DNA of 64,000 bases. Source: Wuchereria bancrofti. Its lineage: Eukaryota; Nematoda; Chromadorea; Rhabditida; Onchocercidae. Made by a program: the position numbers and the translations under genes. Shown piece after piece: positions 39,239-51,517 of this stretch. The first letter of the stretch is position 1. Each line of letters begins with the position of its first letter. The notes under the pieces are model-generated. The model was given only the letters and a program-made list of their open reading frames with translations, made no database searches and was not told where the DNA came from. The stretch covers positions 581,396 to 645,395 of the forward strand of contig SSBO01000003.1 in NCBI GenBank assembly GCA_005281725.1. Reading direction: 5' to 3'.

Positions 39239-41840
39239 CACATTTAACATTCATTCGTAAAAGCAAAAATGGAAATTTGCAGTTATACTTATTCAAAAGA
39301 AAGCTAAAATTAGGATTTTAGGTGGAGAAAAAAATCGATATACCTTTTCAAAATATTACCAATAAAATTATTCATTAAAGATAATTGCAGGAAGAGAGTC
39401 GTTTATAGTGAACAACATATTATACGTACATATAAAATATTCAATTTGCAATGGTATATGGCGGAAATGTGTAACAAGATTTCAATGCCGCTTTTCCTAT
39501 AAGGGAGTAGTATTATGTATAATATATAACAGGTTGTCATTTTAAAATTACTGATTATCAATAAAGGTATTGAAATTCAATGAATGAAAAGAAATAAAAA
39601 TAACAAGAAGTACCGGGTAGGGTAAGGGGTAATGAAGAGGGGAAAAAAGCATAATGAATAAAGCAAATATGAGAGGGATTGTTGACCAGAGTAAATTTTT
39701 ATTTTATGGCTTCAAAACTTGTCTCATTCAGCATTCACCGAAATGCATCGTTTCATCTTTTACACTTCGATGATGGCAAAGAAAAAGGGAATGAAAAAGA
39801 TGCAATCGAATCAAATCGAAATAGTCGAAAAATCGATCATTTAACCTGCCCAACCTAAGCAAATTCATTCATTCATTCATTCATTCTTCTGTTCCATTAT
39901 TACACATATCATTTGTAAATGGAAACATTAAAAATGTAATAATCATACAGTTTAAATATGCATGTCACTACGGACAAGTGCACTTTAATAGAGGATTTAA
40001 TAATTAAAATAAGAAAAGAAGTGAAAGTAAGTGCAGAAAGATAAACAAAATAAATCTTTTTATAAAAAGTTGGAAAATCATTTCATGATATGATTGATAA
40101 GCATGAAATTTGCAAAACATTTATCTTTCATTTACCAAATTTTTAATTTTTGAAATTCACAGCAAATATTATTTGGTGACATTTAAATAAGTATCACTTA
40201 TTGTCATGGTGACTGACCATCACATATGACTCTAACAATTCATCATTGAATGGAACGATAAGTGGTGAGTGATTATTTGAAATAGTCACTCATGCGCTAT
40301 TTTTTGAATCATAGCAAACAAATAATAGCTGTATATCGATTTTTAATTTAGATCATTTTTATAATTTTTTTTTTTTTTTTAAACAGAAATATTATTTATT
40401 GATGGAATGAAGATAAAAATGATCGGAAATTTTTTGTATTAATTATTGATTAAAAGAAGAAATTTAGAATAGAAAGAACATTTTGATAAATGATGGAAAA
40501 AAAAAAAGAAAAAAAAGAAAACATGAACGGATTATAATTTAATGTTTCTCTCTGCTTACCACATGGTTAATGTAATGTTCTTTTGCTGATGCTAGAAGGG
40601 AAGAATAAAAAGCTTATCGATAGCTTTCGTTATTTAACACTTAACACACACACACACAAACATCATTTTTTGCATCATCCATGTGCCATCGAAGAGTTAT
40701 GGTCATTATTTATGCTTTCTAAACTAAAAAATTTTTAGTTAGTGATTTTTAGCACATTACATTTCTCTTCATCCTTTCCTCAAATGTAAGGTAAACATTA
40801 AAAGAAATTAACTTTTTTTATATTTTAGTTTAGAAAGCAAAGAATTTCACTCACTCACTCACTCTCTCTCTCTCTCTCTTTCTCATTATAATTAATGTAT
40901 GTGTGTGCTTGTTTTTGAAGTTAGCAAGATATATACAATTCTTTGAATGAAAAAAAAAAAAAAATGAATAAATGAAAATGGAACGAAATGACTAAATTAG
41001 CGGTGGAGACAAGACGACGACGACGGCGACAACTCAACCGTTAATCAATTAAGGGTTTACTGCTCAAATGGGCATTGGCAAAGGTATCCATAAGCAGTTA
41101 GTTAGCTAAACTAATGAGCGTTCCCTCTCCATGGAAATGGAAAATGAAGGAAGGATTATTTTACATTTACTGCTTTAGACATTCGAAATTTAGCTTATTG
41201 GAAAAGAAAAAAAGGATAAAATAAAGGACAAAATGAAAAGATTGCATTCAGTTGGCCAATGCATGTATGTGAAAATTTGAGCAAAGCTAATCGAACTAGT
41301 CCTTTTCAATTCACTATTTTCCAAATATATTCATGCACTAGCCTGAACTATTTTAAAAGTTGTGCGTACGATGATGCATTTCTCTGATCTTTTCGTTAAG
41401 TCTACCCGATGAAAATAAATTAGCACTTAATTTTAAAGTGAAACAATTTTACTCCACAGAAAATTGACTACGAAGTTAATTGTGTTAAATGAAAATTTAA
41501 ACTAAGCTAAATCTAACAATACTTTCATTCACAACAGCTAGTGTAAAGTTTAACTAATCTAGCTAGCTTAAATTATTTTAAATTTTATTCCCATCGATCT
41601 GTCCTAATTTTCGCATACTTCATTTTTGTTGTGTTGAAAAAATTTCAATTTCAATGCATATTACCATTGTTTGAGGATTTAAACAAACTTCAAAAACATC
41701 AGTAACTTACAACCTGCTTGTTTCCTTGAAATATTTTAGCTTAAAATCTTTACCAATTTTCTTATCAAATTTCATGAAAAAATTTTAAATGAAAATTTTT
41801 AAGGTATCAAAAATTATCTCTCTGATACAAATTAAATGAA
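39239..41840. other. Noncoding, AT-rich
   Basis: No gene recognised. It contains microsatellites (AC near 40645 and CTCA/CT near 40850) and a short run of ACG triplets near 41015. It may include distal regulatory DNA of calsyntenin. Confidence 0.5.
40845..40881. repeat. CTCA/CT microsatellite
   Basis: Tandem CACT followed by CT dinucleotides in noncoding sequence. Confidence 0.8.
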
Positions 41841-43030
41841 TAATTAATGAGAATGAACAAGATGTTAGTCAAGAAGGTGACATTAAAATGGAAATTAATT
41901 AAATTATTAAATAGTCACTTGCAAGGAGAGCTGAGCTATATTAATCAGATCTATTACCTTCCTACCTGTGTGTATACGAAGTTATGTGATCATTACAAAA
42001 TTGAATTCTCAAAGGAAATGGTAAGAAATTTGTATAGTATGAAATAAATATAATTTAGATAATAAAAAATTATGGCTAGTGGCGAAAATGAATATGCGTA
42101 TTTATATGTTTGCCACAAGTGGGTCTTCAGTTTTATCAAGGAGAAGGGAAAAGAGTATGATGACAACGAGGACATCTATCTTGCACTGAAATTGAAAAAT
42201 GTTAGGACATATATGTCTGCTGCCTAGCTTAAATCGTATGTTGTCATCGTCTTATTTGGTTTGAGGGTAAAGTGAAAGAGCATCGAAGGGCAAAAGTGTA
42301 TGAGAGAAGATGTGACTTTGGACAAGAGGCCTAAATTTGTTCGAAGAATTTAGCCTTTTGCTGTATAAGTTAAGATTGACTTTCATTATTGCTTCAGATC
42401 AAATTCAACAACTATTGCCATATGAGGCTAGCAGTGAAAGTATTGGCCTAGGACCCATGCATACATATGAAAATTTTATAGCAAAGCAATTTAAGGCCTA
42501 CACCCATTTTCTTGCATCTATTGATTTTCAACAAAAATCAATGCATAGTCCAGGCTATAATAACACTTTAGCTAACTCATCTTTGAAAATTATGTTAGGG
42601 ACTGATAAGCAATTGAGCTCTTATCACAGATATTTGTGATTCGGAAGTGATAAAAGAAAGGATGAAGCATGCAATTGAGTGTAAATAGTAAAACGGAAGG
42701 CGCAGATGTGCAACACATGCAAATTACATTATAGGAAGATTCATGAAATAATGAAAACTTTAAAATGATTCTTTTATATATTTAGAAAGGTTTGAAATTG
42801 ATAAAATGAGAGGTAGAGAAGAAAAGGAAAATTATTAGTAGTGTAGGTTAATTGAGGCCTATGGCAAAAGTAGGGGGCATTAGGCCAGCTAGGCGACAAC
42901 AAGGGAGGAAATTCAGAGCCAGAAAATTAATAGATTTCAGGAATGGAAATGAAAAATGTGTGTGTACAGGCCTAGCATTTTAGAGAATGGCATGTAGCAG
43001 AGCTAGCAAATAGAGAAGGCAAAACAGGAA
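41841..43030. other. Compositional island with broken open frames
   Basis: GC is locally higher, with GGCCT/TAGGCC words at about 42330, 42445, 42493, 42855, 42883 and 42970. Plus-strand frames include 42072-42227 (51 codons, starting MASGENEYAYLYV) and 42337-42639 (100 codons). Farther on is a short piece reading CNTCKLHYRKIHE near 42710. They lie in different frames without convincing splice sites and match no family I know. A decayed gene or mobile element, or exons of a worm-specific gene, are both possible. Confidence 0.3.
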
Positions 43031-46000
43031 AAGGCAAAGAAAAAAAAAATTTCCAGGTGAAAAATTATAAATTTTAAATTACCATATATATTAGTTATCG
43101 ATTTTCCGATCTGTTCATATCAATTTTAACATGGATTCACTATAAAATGATTAAAATTTATTTACAACTAGGATGAATTTTTAGACCAAATGAAGAAATT
43201 AGCCATCTTTTAGTGGAAATATAAATAAACGTTCGACGTAAATAAATTTTAATTTTAATAAAGTAAACAACATAATGCAAGATGAAAGCTTATACAATTA
43301 ATTGCCGAACGAGAATATTTTTCAGATTACAATGTGAATGAAATATTCTTGAAGTTAGCTTGTAAGTAAGTATAAGTAAATGAAGCTTGTAAATAAAGCT
43401 ATAAATGAAGTATTAAACTAATGGTTAACTTCCGATTCTGCTAAAAAAAAACTTAGGAAACTTCTCATAAGTCCATTAGTCTATCCTAGTGTACTAAATT
43501 TTTTCCTAACTTTTTTTGAGCAGTTTTTTTTTAGTTAAAAAGTTTACGTTTAGGCAGATAGGCAGAGTTCTTTATTTATGAAAATTAAAAAGATTTTGAA
43601 AAAGATTGTAAAAAAAGATTCAAAAAAAGCCCGGATGACCAAAATTTTAAAGAAAAGTTTTTTAAAATAATGAATGAATAACAAATGTTGTTCTAGATTT
43701 TTTTAAAAAAATTTCCAGAAATATTCTAAAAAAAATTTCTAAAAAAAAAAAGTAATTTGTTACTTGTCAAGACACTAGAAAACTTGAGAAAAATTAATTT
43801 CTCAGCTTCAAACAGTATTGAAATTTGATATTAAAATGATGCCCACATGGATTCGTCGTAATGGATAATCATTGAGGTGACATGTCACAACTGTTGCTCG
43901 AGTGTCAATAGCTCGTAGAGCTTTCTCTGCTACGCACTTCTTCGAAATTAATTCTTCGAAATTCAACATTTATTCCGGTATGAATCGGAAGCAGTAAATG
44001 AGTAAAATCGTTGAGTAAAATTATCTTTTAATAGTTAGTGACATTGAGTAATAAATCTTTATCAAATTAAATTCCCGATTGTAATGATATTGTTATGATT
44101 TTTAAACGATATGTTTGATAAATTAATTTAAAATTTAAAAACTGCATTAAAAACTGAAATTTGAAACTCAGATATTACACTTTAGATAAGCAAGAGCTGA
44201 TGTAATCATTGGAAGATAGATGATATTTACATATTGCAATAATGAATCAGAAAAACAAATACAACTAATACACACATTCTTCATTCAAAATTTTCAATCT
44301 CTTACATTAAATAAAAAAAGTAAAAAATTTTTATTCGAAATTTTACTTTGTTACAGAAAAAATATATTTCCACTTTAAAACATTATTCGAAAGCAATTGA
44401 CCAAACTGTCAACATAATAATATTCGATGGCTGAGAGGAAGTAGAAGTTGACATATGTTGACATAAATACTTTGTTATCATTTCACTAATATTAATGAAA
44501 TATGCATTTTTTTTTTTTTTTTTTGATAACTTTTGTAGGAATAGAAAAGATTTTTCGATTAAAAAAAAACTCTCTTAAGGTCAAGAATACTATTTTAATT
44601 GTAGAAGAAAATACATTTCGATAAAATAAATAAATTAAGAAATTATTTCATTGGTAAGAGTAAGACATCATACATTGGGTAAATAAGTTTGAAAGAAAGG
44701 AAAGATGATCGTTTTTTTTTTTTTTTAAATTCTGGAGAAAATTAAATTCAAATCAAAAAAGTTTGGAATTGTTAAAATTTTCCTGAATGATTTACCTTAA
44801 TAATCAGGTATTCCAGCTCTTTTTGACAAATACTACAACTATTTGACAAGTTTTTACAGTTACAGTTCACTGCAAAAAATTTTACATATATATATGAATC
44901 TCAAGAAAAGGAAGAAATCAAATTTAATATCACAAAATTTCTAAAACTATTTTGCCAACTTTTTTTTCCATCATTATATTCTTCTTCTGGTTAAATAAAA
45001 TTCATCAGAAAAAAAATGTTTGGATGATCTGAATATTTTAGAATAATTAAATTTTTATCAGATTTAAGGACAAATTAAAATAAGCATCCTAAAATTTACA
45101 TTGTGGAAAAATGAGAGAATAATGATAAAATATAGGAAATAACTAATAACTGTATAAATTATGTTATTTTCTGACAAAAAAATTTGTGTAAATAGAAATA
45201 CAAAAAAAATTTTGTCAAACAAAAAACAAAGAGTACTTGAATAAAATTTAGGAAAAAAATTAACTGTCAAAACAAATTATGTTATTTGAACAAAATCTTT
45301 ATAGAAATGAACTTCAGCTGTGTGATTAACTTTTACTTCTTGATTATTGCTAGGTAATTTTATGACAAACAAATAGAGTTAAAATTAAAATTTTATGATT
45401 GTTATTTTTATGTGATAGAAATTAAACTACCAAATCAAATCAAATCAAATCATCGGCAAATCATCTTTATATTATGTTTAAGAGAAGTGTTTATTGAATA
45501 TTTATAAGTTAAAGAGAGTAAACATTTTTGAAAGTTTCCGCAAACAATAAGACGTGATTATATTTTTAATGGCTATAATCAATAAGTTTAACATTTTGCA
45601 GTTTAACATCGATATAAACACCATTAGAGGTGACATTGGTGACCAATTAAATGTTTTCTTAATTCAAATACATTCATTTGTTTATGATGGCACTATTAAA
45701 ACGAATAAATATTCCGTAAAATAAGTTTAAATGAATGCAAAGTAATGCTTGTTGATAATATTTTTAATTTGTGATATTGTTCAATTATGACAAATAGCAA
45801 TTAGAATATGTCATATGCATAAATAAAATGAACTATAACTAATTCAAATGTTAACGAATGATAATTGAGATAAATGATGATAAATAGAGCTGATAATGAA
45901 AAGGTATTGCCAATCAATCTTTTATCATTACTCATATATTTAACATTTGTCATAGCATTTTGGCCTTGGCATAGATTTGAAATGAAATTTTGATTGGTAA

Positions 46001-48736
46001 AACGAATCAAATATGAATTCAGTCATTTGAGAAAATTTTGAGCAGTAAAAAAAAGTTAACGTTTCAGTTACATCCGAGAGAGAGAAAAAAAAAATTATGA
46101 ATTCAAAATTATGGATTTTTCTTCTTGCTCTACTAAGGTGAACACAATTAGTAATTTCCTTTAAAGATAAATATAAAATAATGGCGAAGAAATTGAATAT
46201 AAATAGAGAGAAAGAGAGAGAGAGGAAAAGAAAGGGAAAAGAGTGAAAATAAGAGGAAAGCTCATTACTAAACAAAATGAAAAGTGTATAGCGATGTTAA
46301 ATCAAATTTTATTCCACTGTTGAAAATTAATTTAAATGAGAGATGGAAAGAATGGGAGCGAAAGGCTCATCGCTTCAATGAAATGAAAATTGATGTCAAT
46401 TTCAATACAACCATAAAGACAAATTAAATGTATTCTGTATAATTTCTTCTTCACTTCATAATAATAATAATAATAATAATAATAAATGAATTCAAATTAG
46501 AAAAAGAGAAATAACAGGGGAAAAAGCAAATGATAAAAATTTGTTATAAATGTGAAAAAAATTAAAAGATTTGACATTTAGGAACAGGATATAATTGACG
46601 GAATACACTTGATGATTGTCTCATGATAAGGAAAACAGTATTACATGTCACACGATTGTCACGCAAAACGATAGCATATGACTTAAAAGAGGTCGTGAAG
46701 TTTAACTTCAGGTAATTAACAATTTTAGACTTATTCATTATTCATGCAAAATGAATGTATTTTACATGAAGGAAAAGTGACACACACACACATAAATGAG
46801 TGTTTATCAGATGAAAAATTGAAAGAAAAGTAAATTAATTTTTCACAATTTAAGAAATATCATTTTTTCGTTTTGAAAGATATACGTAAAATTCTATTAG
46901 AATTTAAATTAAATAAAAAGATTTGAAAGTAATGATCAATAAAAGTGTATTGCGTCTTTTCAGCAAATCAATATAAGTGATACATGGATGAATGACTTAA
47001 TGCTTTTGAAATTATATTTTAGAAAAGTTTTTTGGAACACAAAAATAAAAAGTATAAAAGATAACGCTAGAAAAAAAAAGCCTTAAACAATTTACTAAAT
47101 TAAAAATGCACGAAAGACATTGATTGGATAGGAAGTTGACAAGTTGTAGAAAAATCAACAAATCAAGATGTCGCATATGTCTATCTGTCTTTGGGTCGCA
47201 TCATTTGTTTGACTGAATGACAGTGGTGACGAAGGTTTTTGCTGTTCGTATGTATGTCTCATTATTCTCCACTGTCTCCACTCTTTGTCACCTATCTTTA
47301 AAAATGAAGTTTTAAGATGCTGCCGAACTGTACTATTTGTAAGCGTAAGATAAGCGATAAAATTCAAAATGAGAATTAATGCTTTTTTTTAGTTTTTAAT
47401 TATACCAAAATCACATGAAGAATACGCATGAACGTACGTGGAACGCAATTAAATTCAATAAATATGGTAAATGTATGTTTACAATTTGATTTTCAAAATG
47501 CTAAAATTTTGAAAAGTTTTTTTTTCTGAATTCATATATAGTAGCATAAGTATTTGTGGTACCATGTAGTTATGACTTTCGTTCTAGATTCTTTTTAATT
47601 TTTAATTATGATTTAAAAATTTCAAAATAAAATTTCTCATAATGAATTAAAAATCGCATCAATTTTGGAATAATAAATTTCCATAGAAATTCAACTAGAT
47701 GAAATTAAAAGAATTTCTAAATCCTTTTCTATTCTTTCTTCATTCAATGAACAATTAGCAAAATTTTCGAACATTTAGTCAAAACTTTAAAGCTAAGTGT
47801 TAATAGAAAACATTTTAATTTATGATATTCATAATCAGCGATTTTATTTTAGTAAAAAAATTTTTACTTGCGCAGTTGGTTTGTAAGCATATAACGCCTG
47901 AAATGATTTAGTGTTTGTAACTTAGCATTTTCAAAAACGAAATAGAAAATGTTGCAAGGATAACGCTGATTGTGATAATTCAAAATCAGTTTAATTCATC
48001 ACAGATATAACCAAAAGCTGTCACTTTGTCAGAACATCTCGAAATTTAAATAAATTTCAGTAATGATGTTCTGAATGTATTCTGAATTGTAGTGATGTTG
48101 TGAATTTCAAACAATTTTAAGCTTCCTTGAAGTATGAGTCAGTCTTCAAATAAAATGATTTATTTTTAAATCCAAATGTATTCTGCTTTCTTTCCTTAAA
48201 CTTTTGCTGTACCAATCGGCACAACAGATGAAATTGTTACGAAGATTTTTTTTTTCTTTTTTATTTGAGCTATGAATGAATCACAGTAAAATATTTCATC
48301 AATTGTTTGGCAAAACAAATTATTTGGATTATTTAAAATTCCATATTGAATACTAGTAATTTTCAAAATCATCAGAGTCACGAAAAATTTATTAAAAATA
48401 TTGTTGTGAATGAATTGTTTGTTTTTGTTGGAAGACTGATGGTTTTATTGTACTGTTCGTTATTGTAAAAGTGGTCGTAATTAGTCCTAGCAGTGTCAAC
48501 CAAGGTTGACATTATTTCAGCATCTCCAACTTGGGTCATTTCATCCAAATTATTGTTGCTCCAGTGATCACAGATTAGATTTTTATTGTTGGCCCTACTT
48601 TCCCAGCCATTGTTATAGTTATTTCAAAAATATCACTATCGCGAGACGAGGAATTTAAGCTCTTATCATCTTTATTGATCACTGTATCACTTCTTATCAT
48701 CCATAATTTGGTATCGATTATTATCAGCAATCAGTG
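43031..48736. other. Noncoding, AT-rich
   Basis: No gene recognised on either strand. Frames at 45064-45270, 45801-46275 and 47155-47367 are low-complexity or lack splice context. AG repeats lie near 46205 and an AAT microsatellite near 46459-46486. Confidence 0.5.
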
Positions 48737-48782
48737 TGGAGTACCACGGTTGTAACGGTTGGAGTACCATGGTTGTAAAGGT
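48737..48782. repeat. 23-bp tandem duplication
   Basis: Two copies of a unit beginning TGGAGTACCA and containing GGTTGTAA, differing at a few bases. They are followed by shorter TACGTTAG duplications up to about 48870. Confidence 0.8.
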
Positions 48783-49102
48783 TTTATAATAAATTGTCAT
48801 TTTATGACAGGTTGCTATTATTCTACGTTAGATACGTTAGTTATTACTTCTACGTTACGTTAGATGGTTATTACTGCTAGCATTGTTGGTTGTCTTTTTT
48901 AACGATACCAAATTTTATTCCTATATTTAATTATTTCTTCTTTTCCTTCTTTATCAAGGAAAAACTCGTAGTAAAACAAAAGCGGTGCCTTTTCTCCAAT
49001 TATTTTACATATTTGATTTGAAAGCACAGCAGATGGTGTTGTGGAAGCAAAATTTCTCTTGGAAGATTTGTTAAGTTAATTTATCATTTCGGGAGAGGTT
49101 GT

Positions 49103-49559
49103 TGATTGCAGGGAGATTCGTTGTAATGTAGATGTAAGTATGTGGGGTAACAGAGGAAGAGAATAATCCTTTATTAACAGAAGCAACCGTACAATCTCGA
49201 TAAATCCAACAAAACTGATGCATTATATATATTAAGATGTGGGAGTGGTTTATAATCAGACATTTTTACAAAGAATAAATCGTTTAGTTTAGATGATAAT
49301 GAGTTACTTGAACAATAGGTTACAATGAACAATAGTTACAATGCAAGGATTGCATGGATATCACAAAGAACTTACATTGGGTGGCAACTATAATTGGTTA
49401 CAATTGACATTAAATGGTGGATGCTCATAGCATAGGATTGTTATAAGATCAAAGATCAACTAAACGAGTGCGATGCATTGCAAAGGACATTATAATGGAT
49501 TGCTATATTAAGCATTATTAATATTTATTTAGAGCTTCGCGTTATTGAAATTCGCGACA
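49103..49559 (-). mobile_element. LTR-like repeat, copy 1
   Basis: On the minus strand it begins TGTCGCGAATTTC and ends in CA, after the segment ACGAATCTCC. Both ends are shared with the second copy at 55342-56381. The terminal TG...CA fits a long terminal repeat of a retroelement, possibly a solo LTR. No internal coding region or clear target-site duplication is visible, so the class is inferred. Confidence 0.5.
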
Positions 49560-51484
49560 GATGGAGTTAAATTTTTGCTATGAGTTTTATAATTAATTCC
49601 AAATGTGGTCCAACTCATTCCTAAATTTGATTTCCATTACAATTTACATTTGTCTTTTGTCACCAAGATTTCTACTTTTTTTTCCATTTTGGTCCTTATA
49701 TGTGTCTTTTCTTTTATCTGTATTCTTTTCAATTACTGAAACCTGTTAAAATTGAAAAGTTACCGGACATATAGTCTTATTTGATTTTTTTTTTGAGTTC
49801 GTTTCGTTGCTTTAATTTCATTCATTTTAGAGAGTGTTCCTCGTCTGAAATGATATACATTATGAATTAAAACTAATCATTTGTTAAAATTTGTTTGTGA
49901 AAAGGAGAAATACCGCGAAAAAAAAAGTTTGATGTGAATAAACCAAATTTTCTGAGGCAAATATTTGCTTATTTATTTTGCTAATGTCTTTTTTTTGATT
50001 TTTTCTTTGATCATGCAACTGCAACAAAACATTGATATTAATTCACGAAGTGTCGTGTTAAAGTTTCCTTATGAAAAAAGATTTAATGGAAAGCATAAAT
50101 GTCATCTAGTATTGGACATTTCTGCTTATTTTTTAGCCATTAAATTTTGAAGGAATTGAAAAAAAAAATTTTGCGATACAAGTAGCAAACAAATTTAATG
50201 ATTGTTGCTGGAAATTTTCAGATATTTGTGTGACTTTCATCAGCTCTTCTAGTGAATTCTTTCGTTGAAAAAATTTAAATAGGACTTCAAGATTGATGTG
50301 AAATCATTTCGATATATACTGACCAATAATCCATTTCATTTATTTTTCATACTTTTATAAACTAACAAAAAGATAAGTTCCATGTGTAAGTTATTTACTT
50401 GCAATAATTTTAGGAATTTTACAACTTTATACTTCTTCAATGATTTCAAAACACTTCAAAAAGATGTTGCAAAAGGAGGAAAAAAGCAAAGGTCAAAAAG
50501 ACTTCGACAGGTCACAGTAGGTTTCTCTACTCTTGAATTCGTTTCAAACTAAACAAAATGATTTTCAAATTATAAATTTCCAGTTTATATAAAATAAAAC
50601 TAGACTTTGATTGCAGAAAAATAAAATAACTTTGCTTTAGTTACACTCTCATATTTAAACAAATTTATGAAATCTTGCGTCATTTACTTCTATTTTAATT
50701 TATTTAGCGATAATTTTCGATTGGTTCCTGTTTGTTGTTCCAATTTTGGCAAAGATGCAACTGTAAATAGCGTTCACGTAAATAACAAAAGCTGTGGAAA
50801 CTTTCATTCTTCTTTGCAACTTCAACATTGATGTAATTCATCATAGTTTAAACAAATTCTAAATTTCAAATTATTTCAAGAAATAATGAATAACAATTTG
50901 TATGAAATCTCTAGAACCGAATTATTAAAATTTGGAATGCTTCCGAAAATGTGACCAAGCATAATTCAATTCTAATGTCACATCTTAGCAGTAATAATCC
51001 AATTCTTTTTTTATCTTCGACGTAATAGATTTCGTTTTAATTCGAAAAAAAAAAAAGGTAATCTTTAACAACAAACCATGTCACACTTTTTTTTTTGATA
51101 CCAAAAGCAAATTTTAATTTCAAAATGCGACTGTAAACTTTTAAAATAAAACCTATGAACTTCACCTCACATTTGAGACAATTAATATCATATTTTATAA
51201 CTAATTGTGTCTTCTGTTACACGCATCTTAAACTATTTCATGAAAGTTGAATTGAAATTTAATTGAGTGTTGAATGCTTTTATTTCGGATTTTTAATTTT
51301 CATTTTGCCTAGCATTGTTTGTCATAAAAATCATTTCATAAACAATCAACGATCAATGAATGACTCGTAAGATTGTAATTTTGCATAACTTTGTAAGTAT
51401 ATGTCCCAATGTTTGGTTGTTGCCCCAGGCAACAAAGTCTTCTTTCACTTCATTTTCTGCATTTTAGTCAAACAATTCTAATCG
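49560..51484. other. Noncoding upstream of TMEM216-like gene
   Basis: AT-rich with many poly-A runs. The 61-codon frame at 49965-50150 has no family resemblance. Nothing is called. Confidence 0.5.
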
Positions 51485-51495
51485 AAATATTCCAG
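51485..51495 (+). promoter_or_regulatory. Candidate spliced-leader acceptor of TMEM216-like gene
   Basis: AAATATTCCAG ends at 51495, 22 bases before the ATG at 51518. Confidence 0.5.
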
Positions 51496-51517
51496 TTGCT
51501 TTCCGGTTTGAGAATAG

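Noticed and set aside
38670..39321. Two long frames of repeated FIHS residues
   Set aside because: They are translations of the ATTC microsatellite running through the N gap; no gene features.
42883..42890. Telomere-like TTAGGC word in the 42-kb island
   Set aside because: It occurs once, not in tandem, so it does not indicate an interstitial telomere tract.
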